NCBI RefSeq assembly: GCF_900129505.1
Contig: NZ_LT670818.1
Span: forward strand, 4,125,001-4,189,000
DNA length: 64,000 bases
Source: Bradyrhizobium erythrophlei
GTDB taxonomy: Bacteria > Pseudomonadota > Alphaproteobacteria > Rhizobiales > Xanthobacteraceae
Direction: 5' to 3'
Within the stretch, counting starts at the first letter, position 1. Each line of letters starts with the position of its first letter. The notes under the pieces are model-generated. The model was not told the DNA's origin. It did not search any database and saw only the letters and a list, made by a program, of their open reading frames with translations. Shown one piece after another: positions 1 to 9,627 of the stretch. The position numbers and the translations under genes are program-made.

Positions 1-719
1 TGAGTCTCGCGGTCGTGGGCGACTTTCTGGGCGGCTTCGGCATTGGTCCAGTTCTTGATGCCCTGCATGGTCTTGAAGTGGAACTTGACCCAGTGGCGCT
101 CATTCCTGGCGTTGATGAACGAGTAGGCATGCGAGCCGAAGCCGTTGATATTGCGATAGCTCTGCGGCAGGCCGCGGTCCGACATCAGGATGGTGACCTG
201 GTGTAGGCTCTCCGGCGACAGCGACCAGAAATCCCACATCGCGGTCGGCGAGCGCATGTTGGTTCTTGGGTGCCGCTTCTGGGTGTGTATGAAGTCAGGG
301 AACTTCAACGCGTCGCGCACGAAGAATATCGGCGTATTGTTGCCGACCAAGTCCCAGTTGCCTTCCTCGGTATAGAAGCGCAGCGCGAAGCCGCGGACGT
401 CGCGCTCGGCGTCGGCGGCGCCGCGCTCGCCGGCAACCGTGGAGAAGCGCAGAAAAGTTTCGGTCGTCTTGCCGGGCTGCAACGCCTTGGCCTTCGTATA
501 CTTGGTGATGTCGTGAGTGATGGTCAGCGTGCCGTAGGCGCCCGAGCCCTTGGCGTGCTGGCCGCGCTCGGGAATTCGCTCGCGGTTTTGGCGGGCAAGC
601 TTCTCGAACAGAACGAAGTCTTGCATCAGCACCGGCCCGCGCGGACCTGCTGTGATGCTGTTCTGATTGTCGGCGATCGGCATGCCACCGTCGGTGGTGA
701 GTGTTGGGCGTTTGTCCAC
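1..719 (-). CDS. Catalase, N-terminal part (gene runs off the left edge)
   Basis: This is the first 239 codons of a monofunctional haem catalase, which breaks down hydrogen peroxide to water and oxygen. I place the start at a GTG at 719, because CAGGAG lies just upstream and the protein then opens [19 protein letters not shown], the usual catalase start. The catalytic His is at about residue 55 ([10 protein letters not shown]) and the catalytic Asn at about 128 ([10 protein letters not shown]). The motif [18 protein letters not shown] is intact. The C-terminal half with the haem-ligand Tyr is outside the window. The family is certain; the paralogue type is not. Confidence 0.93.
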   Translation of the reverse strand, partial: MDKRPTLTTDGGMPIADNQNSITAGPRGPVLMQDFVLFEKLARQNRERIPERGQHAKGSGAYGTLTITHDITKYTKAKALQPGKTTETFLRFSTVAGERGAADAERDVRGFALRFYTEEGNWDLVGNNTPIFFVRDALKFPDFIHTQKRHPRTNMRSPTAMWDFWSLSPESLHQVTILMSDRGLPQSYRNINGFGSHAYSFINARNERHWVKFHFKTMQGIKNWTNAEAAQKVAHDRET

Positions 720-1236
720 GGATTACTCCTGTATTGCGAGACATTGAGATCCCGGCGGTGCCACCGCTCTGCGACAGCGTTACTCCTGCTTTCGCAACCC
801 CGCCTGTTGGAGGAATTGCGTTTGCGAGACGCCGGGCGTGAATGAGAATGTATGGATTCGCTTTGCGATGACTTTGGTTGGATTGCTGTGATTGCCCCGG
901 TTTGCGATAATCTGCGGCAGGCGGAAGTTGTTCGGTTGCTGCCCACGAGGGTTCGGCGAGCGCATTGCTGCAATGCGCGAACCGTCGAACATTCTGACCG
1001 ATGCGCTGCCGATGATGTCGATGCCGGGCGAGGGTTTAGTGGCGTTCCCCCGTGTGCGCGACAGGGCCGCGGGAGGTGTGGATCTCGCCGAACACTCAAA
1101 CGTGATGGGCAAAGTGCTCGTTTCCTCCTACCTCCGTGAGAGCGGCGCGTGGCTTTTGTTCCGACGTACCCGGACCTCCGTACCGCAAGGATATCCGGAC
1201 CTCCGTACCGCAAGGATATAGAGGCAGGAGCAGTTG
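720..1236. other. Intergenic region between catalase and sulfite dehydrogenase
   Basis: About 515 bases between divergent genes. Several overlapping short frames are open on both strands, but none resembles a family I know and none has a convincing ribosome binding site. The only clear structure is the tandem 25-bp duplication at 1170-1219. Promoters for the catalase and sulfite dehydrogenase genes should lie here, but I cannot point to them. Confidence 0.5.
1170..1219. repeat. Perfect tandem duplication of 25 bp upstream of sulfite dehydrogenase
   Basis: Two identical 25-bp units, 1170-1194 and 1195-1219, each beginning CCGGACCTCCGTACCGCAAG and ending GATAT. The second copy ends three bases before the AGGCAGGAG ribosome binding site of the downstream gene, so the duplication lies within the leader or promoter region. 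Confidence 0.95.
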
Positions 1237-2475
1237 ATGCGGGATCGCGACGTGCAACCATCGGGACTGACGCGACGGCGCGTACTGGGCGGGATGGGCG
1301 TTGCCAGCTTGGCGCTATTGTATTCGCCGGTGTCGGCGCAAGAGACGGTCGATCTGCATGTGCCGGGCGGCCCGAGTACGCGGATGATCACTACCTCCTA
1401 TCCGCAAAAGGGCCGAATAATTTTGCAGCGATCCAGCCCGCCATGGCTTGAGACGCCCTTCGAGGTCTTCGACAAAGGCGTGTTCACCCCTAACGACCAG
1501 CATTATGTGAGCTGGCATTGGGCCAATTTTCCGGGCGACATCGATGTGGATAGCTTTCGTCTGACGGTGCGCGGCCTGGTCAATCAGACCCTTTCGCTGT
1601 CGCTCAGGGATATTTTGCAGGGCTTCCCGAGATTCGATACCGCCGCGGTCAACCAGTGCGCCGGTGCGTCGCGCATCTACGCCGTTCCACGCGTTGCCGG
1701 CGCTCAATGGGCAAATGGTTCGATGAGCAACGCGATCTGGACCGGTGTGCGTCTCAAGGACGTGCTTGACCGTGCCGGGATAAAACCTGGCGCCATTCAG
1801 GTCCGCTTCGGCGGCCTGGACGAGCCGGTGATGCAGGACGCGCCGAAATTCCTGAAGTCGCTGACCATCGATCACGCCCGCGACGGCGAAGTGATGATTG
1901 CTTTCGGCATGAACGGCGAACAGCTTCCGTTGTTGAACGGATTTCCGCTGCGACTCATCGTGCCCGGCTGGTGCGGGGCTTACTGGATCAAGATGCTGAA
2001 CGACATCGAAGTGCTGGATCAGCCCGACACCAATTACTGGACGGCGACTGGCTACCGCGTACCCGATACGCCGCACAATACCGTCAAGCCTGGTGAGACC
2101 GGATTCAAGATGGTGCCGGTGACCCGCAACGCTCCGCGGTCGTTCATCACCAACATCCACAACGGCGACAGCGTGCCGGCGGGGACGCCGGCTACGGCGC
2201 GAGGCATCGCTTTCGGCGGCGATTGCGGCGTTGCCCGCGTCGATCTATCGATCGATGGTGGCAAGAGCTGGCAGCCGACCCAGCTCGGTGCCGACCAGGG
2301 GACATACGGGTTTCGGCAATGGCAAACGCAATTTACGCTGCCTGCGGGCGGCGCGCAAACTCTGATGGTTCGTTGCACCAACACCAGGAACGAGGCCCAG
2401 CCCGATTTCCCGATCTGGAATCCCGCCGGCTACATGTACAACACCATTGAAACGACCCATGTGGTTGCGGCCTGA
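1237..2475 (+). CDS. Periplasmic sulfite dehydrogenase, molybdopterin subunit
   Basis: A 412-residue oxidoreductase of the sulfite oxidase family, which binds a molybdenum cofactor and would oxidise sulfite to sulfate in the periplasm. A twin-arginine signal (LTRRRVLGGMGVASLALL, residues 11-28) is followed by an Ala-Gln cleavage region. The molybdenum-ligand Cys is about residue 141 in AAVNQCAGASR. A C-terminal Mo-co dimerisation domain covers roughly 270-400. The ATG at 1237 is preferred over the TTG at 1234 because the GGAG at 1227-1230 is correctly spaced for it. A c-type cytochrome gene follows after 13 bases, the SorA/SorB or SorT/SorU arrangement, and probably takes the electrons. Other members of the family oxidise different substrates, so sulfite is likely but not proven. 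Confidence 0.85.
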   Translation: MRDRDVQPSGLTRRRVLGGMGVASLALLYSPVSAQETVDLHVPGGPSTRMITTSYPQKGRIILQRSSPPWLETPFEVFDKGVFTPNDQHYVSWHWANFPGDIDVDSFRLTVRGLVNQTLSLSLRDILQGFPRFDTAAVNQCAGASRIYAVPRVAGAQWANGSMSNAIWTGVRLKDVLDRAGIKPGAIQVRFGGLDEPVMQDAPKFLKSLTIDHARDGEVMIAFGMNGEQLPLLNGFPLRLIVPGWCGAYWIKMLNDIEVLDQPDTNYWTATGYRVPDTPHNTVKPGETGFKMVPVTRNAPRSFITNIHNGDSVPAGTPATARGIAFGGDCGVARVDLSIDGGKSWQPTQLGADQGTYGFRQWQTQFTLPAGGAQTLMVRCTNTRNEAQPDFPIWNPAGYMYNTIETTHVVAA

Positions 2476-2488
2476 GGAGGAACCACGA

Positions 2489-2821
2489 ATGCTACGTGTT
2501 TTTCTGCCGACGGTCGCCGTTCTGGGTCTCGTTGTCTTGCCGCATCTCGGTCAGGCTGCAACGCTGACGACGTTGAAGTCGCTGAAGCTCGATGTCCCCA
2601 CCAGCGACGCGATGTTCCCCGCCGGTCCGGGATCGGATGCGATCAACAACAACTGCCTGGCCTGTCACTCGGCCGACCATGTGTTGAACCAGCCTTCGTT
2701 GTCCAGGGAGACCTGGCAAGAGGTCGTCAACAAGATGATTAAGGCCTACAAGGCTCCTGTCAGCCCTGACGACGCCAAAGCGATCGTGGACTATTTGGTC
2801 CGCACCAAAAACCCTTCATAG
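2489..2821 (+). CDS. Small periplasmic cytochrome c, partner of the sulfite dehydrogenase
   Basis: A 110-residue secreted protein with a signal peptide (MLRVFLPTVAVLGLVVLP...) and one c-type haem site, NNNCLACHSADH, around residues 51-62. The C-terminal part (ETWQEVVNKMIKAYKAPVSP) resembles class I cytochromes that serve sulfite dehydrogenases. The ATG at 2489 follows GAGGAGG with good spacing. The gene starts 13 bases after the dehydrogenase stop and is almost certainly in one transcript with it. Role inferred from context: electron acceptor from the molybdenum subunit. Confidence 0.85.
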   Translation: MLRVFLPTVAVLGLVVLPHLGQAATLTTLKSLKLDVPTSDAMFPAGPGSDAINNNCLACHSADHVLNQPSLSRETWQEVVNKMIKAYKAPVSPDDAKAIVDYLVRTKNPS

Positions 2822-2893
2822 ATCCGGTAACGCAAAGCTCGCAGCGATCATATTCTCGCGCCGCAAACTTCAACAAAATGAAATTAGCCCGCC

Positions 2894-3385
2894 ATGACGA
2901 AACTTGAAATAAGTGTTGGAATATTGGCCACGGTGTTCTGTTTTTCAGTCAGGGCACAGACCGTCAACGTAATGACCCTTGATCAAGCCGGAGCCCAGAC
3001 GGCTCTGCAAACAGCGAGGGAGAGCGCGCAGCAGCGGAATGCGCCCTCGGCAATCGCGGTGGTCGATCCTGCCGGCGATCTGCTTGCTTTCCAGCGGATG
3101 GATGGTGTCCGCCCGGCAAGCGCGGATCTTGCCATCGAGAAGGCACGAACGGCTGCGCGGCTACAACGGCCGACGGCGGAGATCGAGGAGAACATTAATC
3201 GAGGCCGAACGGCATTCGTCACCGCCGGCATCGCGGCACTGCGCGGCGGCGTGCCGATACGCGTAAAAGGCGAAGTCGTGGGCGCCGTAGGTGTTGCCGG
3301 CTTGAGCAAGGAGATCGACGCCGAGATCGCGAACACCGCGGCGGCGGCCCTGAGCCCCTCACCGAACACGCCTTCGCATAATTGA
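2894..3385 (+). CDS. Secreted GlcG/HbpS-family protein
   Basis: A 163-residue protein with a signal peptide (MTKLEISVGILATVFCFSVRAQ) followed by one GlcG/HbpS (DUF336-type) domain over about residues 28-155. Typical motifs are visible: ALQTARESAQQRNAPSAIAV, VVDPAGDLLAFQRMDG, and the Gly-rich end GGVPIRVKGEVVGAVGVAG. Family members bind haem or cobalamin-like ligands, or are of unknown function. No strong ribosome binding site is seen before the ATG. It lies 72 bases after the cytochrome gene and could share its transcript. Confidence 0.8.
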   Translation: MTKLEISVGILATVFCFSVRAQTVNVMTLDQAGAQTALQTARESAQQRNAPSAIAVVDPAGDLLAFQRMDGVRPASADLAIEKARTAARLQRPTAEIEENINRGRTAFVTAGIAALRGGVPIRVKGEVVGAVGVAGLSKEIDAEIANTAAAALSPSPNTPSHN

Positions 3386-3555
3386 CGGAGTGACGGTTCG
3401 AGTGGGCGTGTCGCGGCGGAAGGTGATACGATCGTGATATTCTTGCAGACGTAATGGGCGATCTTCTCGGCATTCGAATAACCGCTGGATCTCTTGTCTC
3501 GCAGCCGGATCAAATGGCGGGGCGAACCCGACCGGACGGCCGATAGTTTGGACAT

Positions 3556-3681
3556 TCGCCTAGCGAGGAGAAGTGACACCAGCTGCGGCGTTGTTGCGAT
3601 CTCGCCGACGCGAAAATTAGTGCAAATTGCACCACCCAGGAAACCGGTCATGAGGATCGCGCCGAGCATGGTCTTTTGATC
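3556..3681 (-). pseudogene. DoxX-like membrane protein, C-terminal fragment
   Basis: Reading leftward from about 3681 the frame gives KTMLGAILMTGFLGGAIC followed by TNFRVGEIATTPQLVSLLLA. This matches the last transmembrane helix region of DoxX-like proteins (GAxLLTGYLGGAxAxHxRVG). The preceding helices are absent and the reading after it has no family character. It is therefore a remnant, the first of several broken genes between 3.5 and 5.8 kb. Confidence 0.5.
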
Positions 3682-3807
3682 GGCGTGGGGGTCCCGACAC
3701 CGATAACAACAAACCGAGATCAGTCGCAGACCGATCTTTGACCTGCGATCTCTGGGTGCGCCGGTCGCGAGTGCGAGCGCGGGCTTCTACGGATGTGCAT
3801 GCTGGCA

Positions 3808-4400
3808 TCATCCGGATTGGCAAAAGCACTCTAATGCGACGCTCAGAATGGCTTTTTTGGGGGCTTCTGGAGCTTTGGCAGGCGCTGAATCTTTATGTCG
3901 TAGGCGACGCTCAATCATCGTGCGCTTGGGCTCCAACCATGGAGGCAGGCTTACCATTTCCCCGGATCTCTGATTCGGAACGTCTGTTGCGAAACCTGGA
4001 CCGTCGGTCGCGATAGCGAAATTCACGCCGCATGGCCCCCGAAAATAGACAGCCTGAAAATACTGGCGATTGAGAGGTGGTGTGACGTCAAAGCCGCAAT
4101 TTGCGAGCATCGTGGCGATCCTGTCCAGTGCCTCGCTATCGGCTACACGCAAGGCAATGTGGTGCGCGACGCCAGGGCCTGTGTGACTCGGCCGGTGGGT
4201 CGGAGTGCAAAGAAGATCGACGGCGATCGGCCGGTCCGGGGGTCCATCGAGGAAGCGGAACACCGCGCCATCCTGCCCAAACTCCTCAAAACCTAGTCTC
4301 TCCGTCAGAAATCGCGACGTGTGCTGAAACCCTTCGATTTGAATCTCGACGGATCTAATCCGCCGAATTGCTTGATCGGTTGGCCCTTCCCTGTCTTGAT
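3808..4400 (-). pseudogene. VOC-family ring-cleavage dioxygenase, C-terminal half only
   Basis: From about 4385 leftward the frame encodes one vicinal-oxygen-chelate domain: RRIRSVEIQIEGFQHTSRFL, then GVAHHIALRV, then ATDGPGFATDVP and LPPWLEPKR. This resembles the second half of MhqO/LinE-like extradiol dioxygenases, which have two such domains in about 310 residues. The N-terminal domain is missing. The metal-ligand Glu expected in the GxxFEIATDGPGF motif is Ala here (GVNFAIATDGPGF). Upstream, the frame runs into sequence belonging to a sugar ABC permease on the other strand. I call it a dead fragment joined to another gene. Confidence 0.7.
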
Positions 4401-4420
4401 CATTCCCTAATGTTGCCGGG

Positions 4421-5170
4421 TGCGATCCCTCGTGGGCGGGGCTGGCCAACTTCCAGCATATGTTCGGCGATCCGGTCTTCTGGCTGGCGCTGACGAATAA
4501 CTTCATCTGGACCGCTATCTTCCTGACGGTTCCAATCGGCCTCGCGCTGGTGATGGCCGCGGCGCTATTGATGTCGCCGCGTTCGCGCGCCGTTGTTCAG
4601 CCCATCATCTTCCTGCCGCGGATTCTCGCCGTCGCGGTCTCCGGGCGCATCTTCCAGGGCATGATCTTCAGTCCGGCGACCGGTCTGGTCGCGTGGCTGA
4701 ACGAGCATGGCTTCTCGATCTCCGACCCTCTCGCCGATCCCGATCGGTCGCTCTATGCCGTCGCTGCCGTCGATATCTGGCACTGGTGGGGTTTTCTCGC
4801 GGTCGTCTTCCTCGCGGCGATGCGACAGATCAGCATCGACCAGATCGAAGCGGCGCGGCTCGACGGCGCCGGTTTCCTTGCGCTGTTGCGCGACGTTCTG
4901 TTGCCTGGAATCCGCCCGACGCTTATCTTGATGCTGATCCTGACCGTCATCTGGTCGTTCCAGGTGTTTGAATTCATCTTCATTGTGACCCAGGGAGGGC
5001 CCGCATACGGCAGCGAAGTTCTTGCGACGCTGGCGTACCGGCACGCCTTCTTCGAAGGCGACGTGGGGCAGGCGGCCGCTGCGGCTGGTGTGAAGAGCCT
5101 CTTCGGCCTATGCGCGACAGCGGCCTATCTCTGGCTTCAGATCCGCGATAGCGCCGACGCTTCATTTTGA
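4421..5170 (+). pseudogene. Sugar ABC transporter permease (UgpA/MalF type), 5'-truncated
   Basis: The frame reads DPSWAGLANFQHMFGDPVFW from about 4424, which is the end of the first periplasmic loop of sugar-uptake permeases. The first transmembrane helix and the start codon are therefore lost, and an internal ATG at 4460 is simply the next available one. The remaining part holds about five membrane helices and the EAA loop (QIEAARLDGAGFLALLRDVL). Full members are about 290 residues; 236 remain after the ATG. No binding-protein, second permease or ATPase gene is nearby, so it is unlikely to work. Confidence 0.75.
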
Positions 5171-5301
5171 ACTGGTCGGAATTCATGTTATAACCAAATG
5201 CGCGCATTCGCCGGGATGTGTGATGACTTGAGCATGTTGCCACTAAGTTGTGCAAACCATCATCGGAAGTCTATCGGCAGGGGATGACATGAACCGCAAC
5301 A

Positions 5302-5767
5302 TTGAGGAGTGACGCGCGCGTCCTTCTGGTGAAGGGAAAGGGCCCGGACTTCTGTCTGGGCGCGGACATCTGGGACTGGCCGGGCATCCCGGCGAAGGAC
5401 CTCCGTCCGCGGGTCGAGGTCTTCGCCAGGGCGATAGACCTGCTCGAAGGATTGGTTATCCCGACGGTCGCAGTCGTTCAGCGCGGCTGTATGGGCGGCG
5501 GCTTCGAGCTGGCATTGGGATGCGACATCGTCATCGCGGTGAAATCGGCGCGGTTCATGTTTCCCGAAGCTCTCCTTGGCATCATGACGCCGCAGGGCGG
5601 CGTCTATCAACTAACCGGTGGGTGCCGAGCAGATGGCGGCGTGGAACGTCGTCAACCGGGTCGTGGACGACACTGCACTTGACGAGGCGGCGCACGCACT
5701 GGCCGCGCGTCTGGGCAACACCGGGAACGGATTTATCGTCTACCCGGAGCAGTCGCTGAAAAAATAA
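5302..5767 (+). pseudogene. Enoyl-CoA hydratase/isomerase, truncated with an internal deletion
   Basis: The first reading frame (5302 to about 5622) contains the crotonase core: GPDFCLGADIWDW, then GGGFELALGCDIVIA and PEALLGIMTPQGGVYQLTGG. It then breaks. The next frame resumes with AEQMAAWNVVNRVVDD and ends at a stop at 5767 after YPEQSLKK. About 20 codons between the two parts are missing, the first 45 or so residues are absent, and the C-terminus is short. Full members are about 260 residues. Confidence 0.75.
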
Positions 5768-6264
5768 CGCAACAAACTTTCAAATTTAATGCCTTCATTC
5801 AACTAAGGCATATGGGGCCCACAGGGCCGGATCGCTCTTCGCACTATCTCTAATATAAGACAGCTGGGTAGCGTTGCCGACATAGGCATCTCCTCCCTTG
5901 AGCATTGTTGGCGATCCTTGGATCCGTGAGCGGGGACGACGCGTCCGCCTTGAGACCGTATCATGCTTTCGGTCGTGAGATCAGGAATCTCAGAGTCGCG
6001 GAATGGCCACGGGGCATACTCATTTCATTTCCTTTTTTGCGGTACGCATCGCATTGCCCATCCATTGGGATTAGAATGCGGCAGTGTAGCTGTCGGACCT
6101 CGATCGTTGGAAGACTTGGGGGCGATCGAGTGAAATGTCGTTGCGATTACTCGCTGAGGCCACGCGCTACATGGGCGGAACTCCGACGATCGGTATTCCT
6201 TCGCAGATGTGCCTACGCATGCCTTCCTAACGTGCTATTGTGATCGCTCAGCCATAGGTGTGCC
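5768..6264. other. Intergenic region, no gene recognised
   Basis: About 500 bases after the enoyl-CoA hydratase remnant. A 112-codon frame at 5905-6243 has no family character and no ribosome binding site, so I do not call it. The promoter of the downstream cyclase gene probably lies here but no convincing boxes were found. Confidence 0.5.
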
Positions 6265-9200
6265 ATGATCGGTATTGCAGAGTGGCTAGCATCCATCGGT
6301 TTGGGAGAGTACGCTCAACGCTTCCGCGACAACGCCATTGACATCTCAGTCCTCCGAGATCTCACGGAGCAGGATCTCAAGGACCTTGGCGTCCTGCTTG
6401 GGCACCGCCGCAAGATGCTGCGCGCGATCGCAGAACTTAAGGGGCACGTTCTACAAACACCCCCGGGCACCCAACCGCCGCCGCGGGACAGCGCCGAGCG
6501 GCGTCAACTTACAGTCATGTTTTGCGATCTGGTGGGCTCGTCGGCACTTTCGGTCCGCCTTGATCCGGAGGACTTGCGGGCGATAATCGGCGCCTATTAC
6601 GCCTGCATCGCAGAGGTTATCGCCCGGAATGAGGGCGTCATCGCGCGGTATATGGGGGACGGCGTGCTCGCTTATTTTGGCTATCCGCAGGCCCACGAGG
6701 ATGATGCGGAGCAGGCGGCACGCGCGGGGCTGGCGCTGGTCGATGCCGTGGCTAACCTCCAGACAGATATCGGCACCAAGCTACAGGTTCGCGTTGGTAT
6801 CGCTACCGGCATGGTGGTCGTGGGCGATTTGACCGGCGAAGGCGCTGCTAGGGAGCAGGCGGTCATTGGTGAGACACCGAACCTAGCTGCTCGCCTGCAG
6901 GCGTTAGCCGAGCCCGGTACGGTGCTGATCTCCGAGAATACGCACCGGCTCGCCGATGGGCATTTCGACTTCCGCAATCTCGGCCCTGTCGCCCTTAAAG
7001 GATGGGCGGAACCGATACCCGCGTGGCGGGTATTGGGGGCAAGCGGAGTGGAAAGCCGCTTTGAGGCGCAGCACAAGACGAGATTGACACCGCTCATCGG
7101 GCGTGACGAGGAGCTCGAGCTGCTGTTGCGTCGATGGCAGCATTCCAAGCGTGGTGAGGGCTGCGTAGTAGTGCTGACCGGACAACCGGGTATCGGTAAG
7201 TCGCACATTGCCCTGGCGCTTCAAGAGCGGCTCCAAGCCGAACCACACATCACGCTGCGCCATTTCTGCTCGGCGCACCACACTAACAGTGCGCTGCATC
7301 CCTTCATCGGCCAACTCGAACGGGCTGCCCGGTTTGAGCGAAGCGACTCGCCCGCGGAGAAGTTCGCCAAGCTTGAGGCTCTGCTCGTGCGGTCCGGCGC
7401 TGACGCGGACCGTGTAGTGGCACCTCTGGCCACCCTTCTGTCGCTACCACCCAATGACCGCTACCGCCTGCCAGAGCTGAGCCCGCAGAAGCTTAAGGAG
7501 ATGATGTTGGCGGCGCTTTCGGCTCAGCTCGATGGCTTGGCGGCGCGGCAGCCAGTGTTCATCATCTTTGAGGATGTCCATTGGGCGGACCCGACCTCGT
7601 TGGAACTGCTCACGGGTACCTTGGAACAAGTACAGCGGCTTCCGGTGCTGCTGCTCATCACCGCGAGACCAGAGTTCACGCCGCCCTGGCCAGGTCATGC
7701 GCATGTGACGACGGTCTCGCTCACACGGCTGAACCGGCGCAACGGGGCGGCGTTAATCGAGCGCGTCACGGCCGGCAAGACGCTCCCGGAGGAGGTGATG
7801 GACCAGATCCTCGCGCGTACCGATGGCGTGCCCCTGTTCGTCGAGGAACTGACCAAGGCCGTGCTCGAAACTAGGCTGTTGCAGGAGCGGGACGGCCACT
7901 ACGTGCTCAGCCGTCCGCTACCCTCGATGGCGATTCCAACGACATTGAACGCATCGCTGATGGCGAGGCTCGACCGATTGGCGCCGGTGAGGGAAGTGGC
8001 TCAGATCGGCGCTGTTGTGGGTCGCGAGTTCTCCTACGAACTGCTGAGCACCGTAGCCGGGTTGCCAAAGGAGAGACTTGAGGAGGCGCTTGCCCAGTTG
8101 GTTCGATCGGAGCTGGTATTCTGCCGGGGCCAGGTGCCCCAAGCGGTCTATACTTTCAAGCACGCGCTTGTGCGAGACGCTGCCTACTCGGGACTACTAA
8201 AGAGCCGATGCGCAGGACTGCATGCCACGATCGCAGACGCATTCGAGCAACGGTTCCCAGAAATTGTAGAGGCTCAACCCGAAACTCTCGCGCACCATCT
8301 CACAGAGGCCGGATTGTTCGAAAAGGCTGCGGGTTATTGGCTGCAAGGCAGCAAGAAGGCCGCCACTCGCTCCGCCAATCTCGAGGCCATCGCACACGCG
8401 CAGCAAGGCATCGAGGCCTTGCGCCATTTGCCCGACGGCGCAGGAAAGGACCGGCTGGAACTCGATTTCCACCTCGCTCTTGGTCCGTGCCTGATCGCGA
8501 CCCAGGGGCCAGCGTCGAACAAGGCGATGGCGACTTTCGCTCGCGCTCGCGAGCTGTGCGAGCGCCTCGGAGATCCCCCGGAGCATCTCCGGGTCTTGTT
8601 CTGGTTGACCACCGCGAGCGTCATTCGTGGTGAATTGCCGCTGGCCCAGGAAATGATCGCGGCCTTGCTTCAGCTCATCGAAGCGCGCGGTGATCGACCC
8701 GCATTGCTCAATGCGATGCGCGGACAGGCTATGATTCGCCTTTTCATGGGGCATGCCAGCGCTGCCCGCGAATTGCTTGAACGGGCCGTCGAGGCATTCA
8801 ACGTAAGCAGCGAGGAGGAAAGAATGGCGGCTCGTGCGGCTGGCCAGGATGCTGGAGTGGCTGACCTCGCCTTGATGTCGTGGTCTCTCTGGCTGCTCGG
8901 CCACGCCGATACGGCGATCGCACGACTAGTTGCAGCCATTCAGCGGGCCGACGCCATCGATCATCCGCATTCGCAAGCTTATGCCTGTTACTATGCGTCT
9001 GTTCTCCATGCTCTTCGCGGCGAGTTCTCGAACGCGCATGGCTTTGCCGAGCGCTGTCTCACCCTGTCGGAGGAACACGGATTCCGGCAGTGGCGCGGTT
9101 TGGCACACGCCATTCGGGGCATATGCGTCACCTGGCTTAACCCTTCGCCCAGCGCCCTCGAGGAAGTCCGGGGTGCGTTCGATGAATATGGTGGCGCGGG

Positions 9201-9621
9201 TTATCAGCTCGGCATCACGGCGCTTTACGTACTCTTGTGCCCTGCTTTGTTATTCAGTCACAATTGCGAGGCTGCGCTGGAGATGATCGAGCAGGGCCTC
9301 GCTACAACCAGCCGTAATAGCGAACGGATCTTTGAGGCCGAATTGTATCGACTGAAGGCGCGCGCGCTGCTCCTCCGCGGTGCACCAGACGCCGAGCCCG
9401 AGGCGCAGTCATTGCTCGACCGGGCATTGACCACGGCAAGAAGCCAACACGCGAAAGCGCTTGAACTTCGAGCTGCAAGAGACCTTGCCGCGCTGTGGAT
9501 CAATCAGGGTAGACGCGAGGCAGCGCTCGATTTACTCGCGCCGATCCACGCTTGGTTCACTGAGGGCTTCGACACGCAGGATCTAAAGCAGGCAAGGGCT
9601 TTGCTCGATCAGTTGCGTTGA
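6265..9621 (+). CDS. Giant signalling protein: SAM domain, class III adenylate cyclase, AAA ATPase, TPR repeats
   Basis: An 1118-residue protein. Residues 1-62 form a SAM domain (EWLASIGLGEYAQRFRDNAI). Residues 80-255 form a class III nucleotide cyclase domain, with metal-binding Asp in MFCDLVGSS and in YMGDGVLAYFG. Residues 270-560 form an AAA_16/LuxR-type ATPase with Walker A GQPGIGKS and Walker B PVFIIFEDVHWAD. The rest is a TPR-like helical array. It would make a cyclic nucleotide, probably cAMP, under control of ATP binding and partner proteins. It is in the cytoplasm, with no membrane segment. A relative without the SAM domain lies at 39040-42258. No adjacent gene suggests a specific target. 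Confidence 0.92.
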   Translation: MIGIAEWLASIGLGEYAQRFRDNAIDISVLRDLTEQDLKDLGVLLGHRRKMLRAIAELKGHVLQTPPGTQPPPRDSAERRQLTVMFCDLVGSSALSVRLDPEDLRAIIGAYYACIAEVIARNEGVIARYMGDGVLAYFGYPQAHEDDAEQAARAGLALVDAVANLQTDIGTKLQVRVGIATGMVVVGDLTGEGAAREQAVIGETPNLAARLQALAEPGTVLISENTHRLADGHFDFRNLGPVALKGWAEPIPAWRVLGASGVESRFEAQHKTRLTPLIGRDEELELLLRRWQHSKRGEGCVVVLTGQPGIGKSHIALALQERLQAEPHITLRHFCSAHHTNSALHPFIGQLERAARFERSDSPAEKFAKLEALLVRSGADADRVVAPLATLLSLPPNDRYRLPELSPQKLKEMMLAALSAQLDGLAARQPVFIIFEDVHWADPTSLELLTGTLEQVQRLPVLLLITARPEFTPPWPGHAHVTTVSLTRLNRRNGAALIERVTAGKTLPEEVMDQILARTDGVPLFVEELTKAVLETRLLQERDGHYVLSRPLPSMAIPTTLNASLMARLDRLAPVREVAQIGAVVGREFSYELLSTVAGLPKERLEEALAQLVRSELVFCRGQVPQAVYTFKHALVRDAAYSGLLKSRCAGLHATIADAFEQRFPEIVEAQPETLAHHLTEAGLFEKAAGYWLQGSKKAATRSANLEAIAHAQQGIEALRHLPDGAGKDRLELDFHLALGPCLIATQGPASNKAMATFARARELCERLGDPPEHLRVLFWLTTASVIRGELPLAQEMIAALLQLIEARGDRPALLNAMRGQAMIRLFMGHASAARELLERAVEAFNVSSEEERMAARAAGQDAGVADLALMSWSLWLLGHADTAIARLVAAIQRADAIDHPHSQAYACYYASVLHALRGEFSNAHGFAERCLTLSEEHGFRQWRGLAHAIRGICVTWLNPSPSALEEVRGAFDEYGGAGYQLGITALYVLLCPALLFSHNCEAALEMIEQGLATTSRNSERIFEAELYRLKARALLLRGAPDAEPEAQSLLDRALTTARSQHAKALELRAARDLAALWINQGRREAALDLLAPIHAWFTEGFDTQDLKQARALLDQLR

Positions 9622-9627
9622 CCCGGA

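Noticed and set aside
295..744. 149-codon minus-strand frame at the left edge
   Set aside because: The catalase protein is in another frame of the same strand with a clear start; this one is Arg-rich shadow.
8197..8904. 235-codon frame antisense to the first cyclase protein
   Set aside because: Lies wholly inside a continuous 1118-codon gene with clear domains.
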